This document shows, in pieces, positions 1-6,574 of a stretch of 46,799 bases of DNA. The notes under the pieces were generated by a model. The model was not told the origin of the DNA. It worked only from the letters and a program-made list of their open reading frames with translations, and did no database searches. Both the position numbers and the translations under genes were made by a program. How positions within the stretch are numbered: position 1 is the stretch's first letter; each line of letters begins with the position of its first letter. The stretch comes from Actinomycetota bacterium (lineage in GTDB: Bacteria > Actinomycetota > Acidimicrobiia > Acidimicrobiales > Ilumatobacteraceae). The stretch is taken from positions 1 to 46,799 of the forward strand of contig CAUJET010000101.1 in assembly GCA_963169665.1 (NCBI GenBank), written 5' to 3'.

Positions 1-140
1 AACGGCGTGTACGCCGCCAACCCACGATCCGCAAGCGTCTTGGAAATCGCAGCCGTCAACGTCGTCTTGCCGTGGTCGATGTGACCCATCGTGCCGATGT
101 TGACGTGCGGCTTGGTGCGCTCGAACTTCGCCTTGCTCAT
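1..140 (-). CDS. tuf: Elongation factor Tu, N-terminal fragment (runs off left edge)
   Basis: The reverse strand encodes [20 protein letters not shown] and continues with [11 protein letters not shown], the unmistakable EF-Tu N terminus including the GTPase P-loop GHxDHGKT. EF-Tu is the GTPase that delivers aminoacyl-tRNA to the ribosome. Only 46 codons are inside the window. A GGAGA ribosome-binding site lies just upstream of the ATG. The gene upstream of tuf is not fusA but an oppositely oriented RidA-family gene, so this tuf copy is not in the classical fusA-tuf arrangement on this side. Confidence 0.97.
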   Translation of the reverse strand, partial: MSKAKFERTKPHVNIGTMGHIDHGKTTLTAAISKTLADRGLAAYTP

Positions 141-170
141 GAAAATCTCCGTTGCTCGGATCCAGTGGGT

Positions 171-193
171 TGTCAAAGAACGCATGAAGCCTA
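171..193 (-). promoter_or_regulatory. Possible tuf promoter/leader
   Basis: Upstream of tuf the minus strand holds a TAGGCT -10-like hexamer (188-193) and a TTGACA hexamer (171-176). They are in the wrong order and spacing to form a single promoter, so TAGGCT is the better -10 candidate and gives a leader of roughly 40 bases. The rest of 141-323 shows nothing recognisable. Confidence 0.25.
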
Positions 194-323
194 GCGGCTC
201 GTCCCGCCCGCTCCACACGTCCGGGGCCGACTTCGCGAGCTGCCCGCTCCGAGCCGCCGGGCCTGCGTGACCTGGGGGAGCAGGCGGGCACGAGGGGATC
301 GGCGGGCGTGACAGCATGGCGGG

Positions 324-803
324 ATGGACGCCGAATCACGCCTCTCCGAACTCGGGATCGAGCTGCCGACGCCGAGTCCGGCGGCCGGGAAGTACGTGGC
401 CGCCGTGCGCACGGGAGATCTGGTGTTCCTGTCGGGTGCCGGCCCGGCTCGGCCGGACGGGTCGTTCGTGACCGGCAAGGTCGGCCTCGACGAGGGCGGC
501 ACGGTCTCGATCGAGGACGCGCGACATGCTGCGCGGCTCACCGGACTCCAACTGCTCGCCACGTTGCGCGCCGAGATCGGCTCGCTCGACCGGGTCGTGC
601 GCGTGGTGAAGGTGCTCGGCATGGTGAACCCGGCACCGGGCTTCAACCGCACGCCGGCGGTCATCGACGGGTGTTCCGAACTGTTCGTCGAGGTGTTCGG
701 CGAGGCGGGCCGCGGTGCCCGGTCGGCGGTCGGGATGGCCGAGTTGCCGTTCGACATCGCCGTCGAGATCGAGGCCGTCGTGGAGATCGACCCCGCCAGC
801 TGA
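324..803 (+). CDS. RidA-family (YjgF/YER057c/UK114) protein
   Basis: A 159-residue protein of the YjgF/RidA fold. Family hallmarks are [16 protein letters not shown] near residues 31-46, an Arg-containing central region ([13 protein letters not shown]), and a C-terminal segment ending in the IEAVVEID strand. RidA proteins hydrolyse reactive enamine/imine intermediates made by PLP enzymes; this longer subgroup (about 150-160 aa) is often found with catabolic genes. The next gene downstream is a PLP aminotransferase, which fits such a role, but that is inference. The ATG lies exactly 7 bases after a CAGCAT -10-like box (312-317), with no Shine-Dalgarno, so the mRNA may be leaderless. A 10-base direct repeat (TGACTGCCGG, 801-810 and 812-821) covers the stop codon. 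Confidence 0.9.
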   Translation: MDAESRLSELGIELPTPSPAAGKYVAAVRTGDLVFLSGAGPARPDGSFVTGKVGLDEGGTVSIEDARHAARLTGLQLLATLRAEIGSLDRVVRVVKVLGMVNPAPGFNRTPAVIDGCSELFVEVFGEAGRGARSAVGMAELPFDIAVEIEAVVEIDPAS

Positions 804-867
804 CTGCCGGTTGACTGCCGGCCGATCGAGGCCCGCCACCTCGGAAAACGCGCTGATATATCAAATG

Positions 868-873
868 TATACT
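868..873 (+). promoter_or_regulatory. -10 box of leaderless aminotransferase promoter, with upstream palindrome
   Basis: TATACT (extended as TGTATACT) places the expected transcription start exactly on the A of the ATG at 880. No Shine-Dalgarno is present. A 10-bp perfect palindrome TGATATATCA (854-863) sits in the -10/-35 spacer, in an AT-rich island unlike its surroundings, and is a plausible repressor site. Confidence 0.6.
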
Positions 874-879
874 GCGACG

Positions 880-2073
880 ATGTCCCTTGCCTCACGCCTC
901 CAGAACCTGGGCACCGAGACGGCCTTCGCGGTGTCGCTCGCAGCTGCCGACTGGGCCGCCAAGGGGAATCGGGTGTTCCCGTTCCACCTCGGCGACATGA
1001 ACCTGCCCACACCGGCCAACGTCGTGGCCGCGATGGATCGGGCGATCGCCGACGGCAAGACCGGCTACTGCGCCGCTGCCGGCATCGCGCCGCTCCGCGA
1101 AGCGCTCGCCGCCGATGTGGGTGCCCGACGTGGCATGTCGTTCGAGCCCGCCAACGTGGTGGTGCAGCCCGGCGGCAAGCCGGTGATCGGCAAGTTCGTC
1201 CAGACCGTGATGGAACCTGGCGCCGAGGTGCTGTACCCGAACCCCGGCTACCCCATCTACGAGAGTCAGATCGAGTACTTCGGCGGCACGGCCGTGCCGT
1301 ACCGCTACGTCGAGACGGCGACCGGCTTCGCCCTCGACCTCGAGTACCTGGCAGCCCACATCACGCCGCGCACGACCGCGCTCATCTACAACGACCTGCA
1401 GAACCCCCTGTCATCGGAGAGCAGCCGCGAGGAGATGGAGGCCGTCGCACGCCTCGCGATCGAGCACGACCTGTGGGTGCTGAGCGACGAGGCCTACTTC
1501 GAGATGCGCTACGCCGGCGAGAGCACGTCGATCGCCAGCCTCCCCGGCATGAAGGACCGCACGGTCATCCTCTACACCTTCTCCAAGAAGTTCGCGATGA
1601 CGGGCTGGCGGCTCGGCGCGGCGATCGCACCGCTCGAGGTCGCCGAGCAGATCGCGAAGCTCAACACCAACGACGAATCGTGCACGGCGCACTTCGTCCA
1701 GTGGGCGGGCGTCGAGGGCATCACCGGCGACCAGTCCGGCCCGGCCGCGTTGCGCGACGTCCTGCGGGTGCGGCGCGATGCAGCGGTCGACGGCGTGAAC
1801 GCGATCCCGGGCATGCACACGGCCCGACCGGACGCGACCTTCTACCTGTTCGTGAACGTGACCGAGGCCATGGCGGCGAAGGGGTTCACCGACGTCGCGA
1901 ACTTCGCGTCCGCGGCGCTGCACGAGACCGGCGTCTCGTTCTGCACCCGCCGACACTTCGGCCGGCCACAACCCGGCGAGGAGCAGCAGTACATCCGGCT
2001 CGCGTACTCGGGCATCTCCGATGCCGACATCACCGAAGCGCTCGGCCTGCTGGGTCAGTGGGTGACGGCATGA
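880..2073 (+). CDS. Class I/II PLP-dependent aminotransferase
   Basis: A 397-residue fold-type I aminotransferase. The PLP-lysine motif is YTFSKKFAMTGWRLG (SKxxxxTGxR), with the upstream Asp/Tyr segment LSDEAYFEMRY and the NPLSSESS loop corresponding to the usual NP motif. It moves an amino group between an amino acid and a 2-oxoacid in the cytosol; the substrate cannot be told. I chose the ATG at 880 (MSLASRL) rather than an earlier in-frame start because it coincides with a promoter-predicted leaderless start and with the family N terminus. Its stop overlaps the start of the 2-hydroxyacid dehydrogenase (ATGA), so the two are translationally coupled. Together they could convert an amino acid to a 2-oxoacid and then to a 2-hydroxyacid. 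Confidence 0.9.
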   Translation: MSLASRLQNLGTETAFAVSLAAADWAAKGNRVFPFHLGDMNLPTPANVVAAMDRAIADGKTGYCAAAGIAPLREALAADVGARRGMSFEPANVVVQPGGKPVIGKFVQTVMEPGAEVLYPNPGYPIYESQIEYFGGTAVPYRYVETATGFALDLEYLAAHITPRTTALIYNDLQNPLSSESSREEMEAVARLAIEHDLWVLSDEAYFEMRYAGESTSIASLPGMKDRTVILYTFSKKFAMTGWRLGAAIAPLEVAEQIAKLNTNDESCTAHFVQWAGVEGITGDQSGPAALRDVLRVRRDAAVDGVNAIPGMHTARPDATFYLFVNVTEAMAAKGFTDVANFASAALHETGVSFCTRRHFGRPQPGEEQQYIRLAYSGISDADITEALGLLGQWVTA

Positions 2074-3062
2074 GCGCCGAGCGGCACGCCACGCATCAGT
2101 TGGGCAAGGTGGTCGTCACCGGCCGGATCCCGCGTCCGGGTCTCGACCTGCTGATCGGCGCGGACCACACCGTCGTGTCGTGGGACGACGAGACCGCGAT
2201 CGGTCGCGACGAGCTGCTGCGCCGCGTGGTCGGCGCCGATGTCATCGTGTCGCTGCTCACCGAGAAGATCGACGCCGAACTGCTCGACGCCGCCGGCCCG
2301 CAGCTGCGGGCCGTGTGCAACGTGGCCGTCGGGTACAACAACATCGACGTGTCGGCGTGCCGCGAGCGTGGCGTGATCGCCACCAACACGCCCGGCGTGC
2401 TCACCGACGCCACCGCGGACATCGCGATGGCGCTCATCCTCATGACCACGCGCCGTCTCGCCGAGGGCGAGCGGCTCATCCGGTCGCGCGAGCCGTGGCA
2501 GTGGGGCATGTTCATGATGCTCGGCACGGGGCTGCAGGGCGCCCGCCTCGGGCTGGTGGGCATGGGTCAGATCGGCACCGCGCTGGCCCGCCGCGCGACG
2601 TCGTTCGGCATGACGATCGGGTACAGCAACCGACGTCCGGTCGACCCGGCGATCGCCGAGGAGCTCGATGCCGAGTACCTGTCGCTCGACGAGTTGCTGG
2701 CCACGAGCGACGTCGTCTCGTTGCACTGCCCGTACTCCCCCGAGACCCACCACCTCATCGGGCCGGCACAGCTCACGTCGATGCGCAACACCGCGTTCCT
2801 CATCAACACCGCCCGTGGACCGGTGGTGGACGAGGCGGCGTTGGTGGCCGCGCTGGAGCGGGGCGAGCTCGCCGGCGCCGGCCTCGACGTGTTCGAGAAG
2901 GAGCCCGAGGTGCACCAGGGGCTGCTCGACCGCGACGACGTGGTGCTGATCCCGCACCTGGGGTCGGCCACGGTGGAGACCCGCACGGCGATGGCCACGC
3001 TCGCGGCGCGCAACGCGCTGGCGATCCTGGCCGGACAGGGGCCCGTCACCCCGATCGGCTGA
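2070..3062 (+). CDS. D-isomer-specific 2-hydroxyacid dehydrogenase
   Basis: A 330-residue NAD(P)-dependent dehydrogenase of the D-2-hydroxyacid family (glyoxylate/hydroxypyruvate reductase-like). The Rossmann motif is LGLVGMGQIG, followed by the catalytic Arg region INTARGPVVDEAAL, a Glu segment (FEKEPEVH) and a C-terminal catalytic His in LIPHLGSAT. Length and motif order are normal for the family. It reduces a 2-oxoacid to a D-2-hydroxyacid or the reverse. The ATG overlaps the aminotransferase stop by ATGA, so the pair forms a two-gene operon. The exact substrate is unknown. Confidence 0.92.
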   Translation: MSAERHATHQLGKVVVTGRIPRPGLDLLIGADHTVVSWDDETAIGRDELLRRVVGADVIVSLLTEKIDAELLDAAGPQLRAVCNVAVGYNNIDVSACRERGVIATNTPGVLTDATADIAMALILMTTRRLAEGERLIRSREPWQWGMFMMLGTGLQGARLGLVGMGQIGTALARRATSFGMTIGYSNRRPVDPAIAEELDAEYLSLDELLATSDVVSLHCPYSPETHHLIGPAQLTSMRNTAFLINTARGPVVDEAALVAALERGELAGAGLDVFEKEPEVHQGLLDRDDVVLIPHLGSATVETRTAMATLAARNALAILAGQGPVTPIG

Positions 3063-3089
3063 CCGGCGCGTCGACAGCTGACAGATTCG

Positions 3090-3422
3090 TCAGCCGTCGG
3101 CGCCCAGGCGCACCGTCACCCGCGCGCCGTCCTCCTCGACGGCGAAGCACGCGATCGGCAGCGAGGCCGGCGGACCCTGGTGCTGGCCGGTGCGCACGTC
3201 GAACTGAGCACCGTGCAGCGGACAGGTGAGGAGGCCGCCGCGCAGGCGACCCTCGCTGAGCTTGGCGTCGCGGTGCGAACAGTTGTCGACCACCGCATGC
3301 AGCGTGCCCGCGACGCGGCACACGACGATGCCGTGCGTGCCGAGATCGGGGAACGCCCGGATCTGGCCGTCGCGCAGGTCGCTCAGGTCGCCCAGTTCCA
3401 CCACATCGCCTGCATCGGTCAT
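3090..3422 (-). CDS. Rieske-type [2Fe-2S] ferredoxin
   Basis: A 110-residue soluble Rieske protein. The cluster ligands are C48-S-H50 and C67-P-L-H70, spaced as in biphenyl/naphthalene dioxygenase ferredoxins (CxH...CxxH), with the GxHxGP-like region near residues 79-84. It should pass electrons from a reductase to a Rieske oxygenase or P450. No flavin ferredoxin reductase is visible in this window, so the reductase must be elsewhere. The ATG is 2 bases after the start site expected from a TACGCT box (3431-3436). It is convergent with the dehydrogenase and divergent from the SnoaL-like gene. Three Rieske oxygenases in the window are possible partners. Confidence 0.93.
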   Translation of the reverse strand: MTDAGDVVELGDLSDLRDGQIRAFPDLGTHGIVVCRVAGTLHAVVDNCSHRDAKLSEGRLRGGLLTCPLHGAQFDVRTGQHQGPPASLPIACFAVEEDGARVTVRLGADG

Positions 3423-3481
3423 GGGGTCGAAGCGTACGGGACCCGGGTCAGCACCCTTCGAATCCGCCGTCGCGAGATGGG

Positions 3482-3487
3482 TAGGTT
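3482..3487 (+). promoter_or_regulatory. -10 box TAGGTT of SnoaL-like gene
   Basis: TAGGTT predicts a start one base before the ATG at 3495. There is no Shine-Dalgarno, which is consistent with a leaderless transcript. Confidence 0.5.
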
Positions 3488-3494
3488 CCCCGCC

Positions 3495-4022
3495 ATGACC
3501 GCCATCGCCGATCCCACCGACGCCTACGAGCTGGGCATCCGTGCCGCCATCGACGACGCCCTGCGCAGCTACTGCCGCGGCATCGATCGCCTCCACGTGC
3601 CCTCGCTCGAGGCCGCGTTCCACCCGGGTGCGATCCTCGAGGGCTACGGCAGCGCCGATGCGACGACGATCGAGGAGTTCATCCCGCGGGTGCTCGACTC
3701 GCTGCGCACCAAGTTCGTGGCGACGCAGCACCGGATGAGCAACACCACCATCGAGCGGGTCGAGATCGACGGCGCGGGCGGCACCGCGCTGGCCGAGACG
3801 TACGTCCTGGCGTACCACGTGGTGGTGCACGACGCGGGCCGCACGCTCATCACGTTCAACGGTCGCTACATCGACACCTTCGAAGGCCGCGACGGCGACT
3901 GGCGGATCGCCCGCCGCCAGCTGCGCATCGACTGGTCCGACATCTCGCCGATGGGCGACCCGATGCAGGGTGCGTACGTGCCGAGCGGCCGCGACGGCAC
4001 GCCCGACCCCGTCTTCGACTGA
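3495..4022 (+). CDS. SnoaL-like / NTF2-fold protein
   Basis: A 175-residue protein with the SnoaL/NTF2 layout: an N-terminal helical part (AIDDALRSYCRGIDRLHVPSL), the phrase AAFHPGAILEGYG, then a strand-rich half (TLITFNGRYIDTFEGRDGDWRIARRQ). This fold includes polyketide cyclases, ring-hydroxylating dioxygenase beta subunits and ketosteroid-isomerase relatives. Actinobacterial gene clusters for steroid and terpenoid catabolism often carry such singletons. The function is not assignable. It converges on a Rieske oxygenase gene, separated by a duplicated hairpin element. Confidence 0.85.
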   Translation: MTAIADPTDAYELGIRAAIDDALRSYCRGIDRLHVPSLEAAFHPGAILEGYGSADATTIEEFIPRVLDSLRTKFVATQHRMSNTTIERVEIDGAGGTALAETYVLAYHVVVHDAGRTLITFNGRYIDTFEGRDGDWRIARRQLRIDWSDISPMGDPMQGAYVPSGRDGTPDPVFD

Positions 4023-4028
4023 CCCCGC

Positions 4029-4067
4029 GATGAGAGATGAGTGCCGGTGGCGCCCCGATCTCTCATC
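4029..4067. repeat. First copy of GATGAGAGATGAG hairpin element
   Basis: GATGAGAGATGAG (4029-4041) is followed by GATCTCTCATC (4057-4067). Ten bases pair perfectly (GATGAGAGAT with ATCTCTCATC), with a GC-rich loop. It starts 7 bases after the stop of the upstream gene. Confidence 0.8.
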
Positions 4068-4090
4068 AAGGCGAAGCACGCCGTGCCAGC

Positions 4091-4129
4091 GATGAGAGAT
4101 GAGCGCGCCTGCGCCACTCATCTCTCATC
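4091..4129. repeat. Second copy of GATGAGAGATGAG hairpin element
   Basis: GATGAGAGATGAG (4091-4103) pairs perfectly over 13 bp with CTCATCTCTCATC (4117-4129); the loop contains GCGC/GCGC that can extend the stem. Both copies start 62 bases apart. They lie between convergent genes, so together they could act as a bidirectional terminator, or they may be a REP-like mobile palindrome. Confidence 0.85.
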
Positions 4130-4140
4130 TCGGGTGTCGG

Positions 4141-5544
4141 TCAGTCGGCGGGGGTGAAGCCGCCGGCGGCGAGGAACTCGCGCACGCGCTGCTGGAGATG
4201 GCGGGCGCGCACCTCCTGGTAGTTGCCGAGGGTCTGGCCGCGCTTGCGGCTCGAGCGGAAGCCGCGAGTCTGCGCCGCCATGTTCGACGTGTCCTCGTCG
4301 TACACCTTGCCGAGGCCACCGAAGGCGGGGACGAGGGTGTAGCTGTCGTCGACGTCGAGCTCGACCACCTCCGGCGGCGGGGGCACCTCACCGTCGAGCG
4401 GCCGCGGCCGGAGCATCAGCAGGTCGAAGTAGCTGTGGTCGATCGAGTTCGGATCGGGCCGGAACCGGTACACCATGCCGAGCTGCAGGCCCGGGAAGAA
4501 GAACGCGTTCGGGAAGGCGAAGTACTCGATCGAGTCGAGCGTGAGCGACTCGCTGAGGTGCGAGAAGTCGCGGCCGTACTTCTTGCTCATCTCACCCTGC
4601 ACGTACTTGGCGTAGAAGTCGCGGGCGCGCATGCCCTCGGGCAGCTGCAGCGGCTCCTGACCGAGGCGCAGGTTGCGGGTGAGGTGGGCGAGGATCTGCT
4701 GCTCGGTGCGCGGCACCGGGCGCTGCGGGCTGTCGAGGCCCGACGTGTGCACGAACCGGCTGATGTTCGGCGGGAAGATGTCGTACTGCGTGGTGACCTC
4801 GTCACCGAGCTTGCCGGTCGCGTGGGTCTCGCGCACGTGGTACGCCTCGAGGAACGCTTCGGCGGCCGCCTTCCAGTTGGCGGGCAGGCGCTTGCGCAGG
4901 TGCGCCTCGACGTAGCGGTCGTCGATGTCGAACTCGGCGAAGTGCGCCGGCAGCACACCGAGGTAGTCCTGCAGCGGCGCGGCGTCGGGATCGAAGTTGA
5001 CCCACACGAAGCCGGCGAACACGTCGACCTGCAGCTGCGGGAGACGGTGGGTCTCGTCACCGACATGCGGGAAGTCCCACCGGTCGGGCAGATCGACGAG
5101 ATCGCCGTCGAGCGACCACGTCCAGCCGTGGAACGGGCACTTGAACTGGGCGGCGAACCCGCAGGTGCCGGCACCGCGCAGCTGCGTGCCGCGGTGCATG
5201 CAGGCGTTGTAGTACGCCTTGATCGTGCCGTCCGTGGTGCGGACGATGAGCGCCGAGTGCGGGCCCACGTCGTAGACGTAGTAGTCGCCCGACTCGGGGA
5301 TGTGATCGACGTGGCACGCCCACTGCCACACCTTCGACCACATGTGGTCGTACTCGGCCTGGGCGTACTCGGCCGAGGTGTAGTTGGTGTACGGCACGTC
5401 GGCGTCGCCCAGGTACATCGGCGCCTGCTCGAGCAGCGGCCAGGGCGGCGGCGTGGGATCGGCCAGCAGTTGCTCGTGCAGGGTCGGGCCTGGCGCGCGA
5501 GCGGAACCGGGAGGGGCCACGGGGACGTCACGAACATCGGTCAT
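4141..5544 (-). CDS. Rieske [2Fe-2S] aromatic ring-hydroxylating oxygenase, alpha subunit
   Basis: A 467-residue oxygenase. The N-terminal Rieske domain has C115-M-H117 and C136-P-F-H139. The catalytic domain carries NWKAAAEAFLEAYHVRETH, giving the mononuclear iron ligands H236 and H241. It should hydroxylate or demethylate a cyclic or aromatic substrate using electrons from a ferredoxin such as the one at 3090-3422. The start at 5544 is supported by a TAGCGT box whose predicted start is the A of the ATG. It is a paralogue of the oxygenase at 27019-28389 and shares its C-terminal TLxNYQE segment. No beta subunit is adjacent, so it is probably an alpha-only type. The gene is divergent from a TIM-barrel gene. 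Confidence 0.93.
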   Translation of the reverse strand: MTDVRDVPVAPPGSARAPGPTLHEQLLADPTPPPWPLLEQAPMYLGDADVPYTNYTSAEYAQAEYDHMWSKVWQWACHVDHIPESGDYYVYDVGPHSALIVRTTDGTIKAYYNACMHRGTQLRGAGTCGFAAQFKCPFHGWTWSLDGDLVDLPDRWDFPHVGDETHRLPQLQVDVFAGFVWVNFDPDAAPLQDYLGVLPAHFAEFDIDDRYVEAHLRKRLPANWKAAAEAFLEAYHVRETHATGKLGDEVTTQYDIFPPNISRFVHTSGLDSPQRPVPRTEQQILAHLTRNLRLGQEPLQLPEGMRARDFYAKYVQGEMSKKYGRDFSHLSESLTLDSIEYFAFPNAFFFPGLQLGMVYRFRPDPNSIDHSYFDLLMLRPRPLDGEVPPPPEVVELDVDDSYTLVPAFGGLGKVYDEDTSNMAAQTRGFRSSRKRGQTLGNYQEVRARHLQQRVREFLAAGGFTPAD

Positions 5545-5550
5545 GTCGCG

Positions 5551-5556
5551 ACGCTA
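5551..5556 (-). promoter_or_regulatory. -10 box TAGCGT of Rieske oxygenase
   Basis: On the minus strand TAGCGT is followed by exactly six bases and then ATG, the geometry of a leaderless start at 5544. Confidence 0.55.
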
Positions 5557-5603
5557 CGCCTCCGGCAACGGCTCACCCGACCCGGATGGACGAGACTCGA
5601 TCC

Positions 5604-6473
5604 ATGTCAGCGACACCATCGCAACCGAGGCGTCGAACCGCCCGCGACCTCGGCCCGGAGGACCTCGTGTGGGACCACTTCAGCCGTCCGCGCGGCGAGG
5701 CGGTGCTGCCCCGCATCCATGCCGCGGCCGCGGCCGGCTACTCGGCGATCGGGGTGTTCCTCGGTGCGTGGGCCGTGCTGCGCGACCAGCCTGAGGAACT
5801 CGAACGGGTGGACGCGGCGCTGGCCGAGACCGGCCTCGTGGTCGCGAACATCGAGACGCTCCGCGGCTGGGCGGTGCCGGGTCAGGACGAGGCGTGCCGA
5901 CAGCAGGAGGTGCTGGCCTACGAGATGGCCGATCGATGGGGGTGCCGGTACGTGCAGGTGATCGGCGATGCCGCTGGTCCGCTCGACCGCGCCGCCGAGG
6001 GATTCGCCGCGTTGTGCGATCGTGCGGCCGATCACGGCCTGCAGGTCGGCCTCGAGTGGGTGCCGAGCATGACGAACATCTGCGACGCGCCGACCGCGCT
6101 GCAGATCGTGCTCGACGCCGATCGCGACAACGGCGGGCTGTGCGTCGACTCGTGGCACTTCACACGGTCGACCAACGACCTCGACCACCTCCGGGCGATC
6201 CCCGGCGAGAAGGTCGTCGCGACCCAGTGGAACGACGGCACCGTCGTCGCGCAGGAGGCCGACTACTACACCGACTGCCTCGCGAACCGGGTGCCGCCGG
6301 GCGACGGCGAGTTCGCGCTGGTGGAGATCGTGCGCATCCTCGACGCAGCCGGATCGCGCGCGCCGATCGGTGTCGAGCTCTGCTCGGCGGAGCTGTGGGC
6401 CGGGCCCATCGACGAGGCGGCTCGGGTCGGCGCCGTCGCGATGCGCCGCGTGCTCGCCGCCGCACGGGCCTGA
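5604..6473 (+). CDS. Sugar phosphate isomerase/epimerase-like TIM-barrel protein
   Basis: A 289-residue protein of the xylose-isomerase-like/AP-endonuclease-2 TIM-barrel family. Supporting segments are AAGYSAIGVF, VVANIETLRGW, GCRYVQVIGD, DHGLQVGLEWVPS, GGLCVDSWHF (metal-ligand type strand) and the motif YYTDCLANRxPxGxGEF near the end. It most likely isomerises a sugar or polyol, or acts on a related oxo-compound. A paralogue with the same YYTDCLANR motif lies at 24643-25434, also beside a Rieske oxygenase. I chose the second ATG (5604) because a GAGACT box (5592-5597) places the transcription start on it; the first ATG at 5586 would add six residues. Confidence 0.85.
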   Translation: MSATPSQPRRRTARDLGPEDLVWDHFSRPRGEAVLPRIHAAAAAGYSAIGVFLGAWAVLRDQPEELERVDAALAETGLVVANIETLRGWAVPGQDEACRQQEVLAYEMADRWGCRYVQVIGDAAGPLDRAAEGFAALCDRAADHGLQVGLEWVPSMTNICDAPTALQIVLDADRDNGGLCVDSWHFTRSTNDLDHLRAIPGEKVVATQWNDGTVVAQEADYYTDCLANRVPPGDGEFALVEIVRILDAAGSRAPIGVELCSAELWAGPIDEAARVGAVAMRRVLAAARA

Positions 6474-6497
6474 TCGAACGGCCCGACCCGAAGAGCA

Positions 6498-6542
6498 CGA
6501 CTGCGGACCGCGGCCTCCGGAACGGGTCGCGGTCCGCAGTCG
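6498..6542. terminator. Strong bidirectional hairpin, 15-bp perfect stem
   Basis: CGACTGCGGACCGCG (6498-6512) pairs perfectly with CGCGGTCCGCAGTCG (6528-6542) around a 15-base loop. It lies between two convergent genes, so it probably terminates both. There is no clear U-tract. Confidence 0.75.
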
Positions 6543-6574
6543 CGAACGGGTGAGGTGCTGGCCGCCGGGCCGGG

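Noticed and set aside
4099..5961. 620-codon open frame on the plus strand
   Set aside because: It is antisense to the Rieske oxygenase at 4141-5544; its translation is low-complexity (Val/Arg/Glu-rich) without motifs, as expected from high-GC shadow frames.
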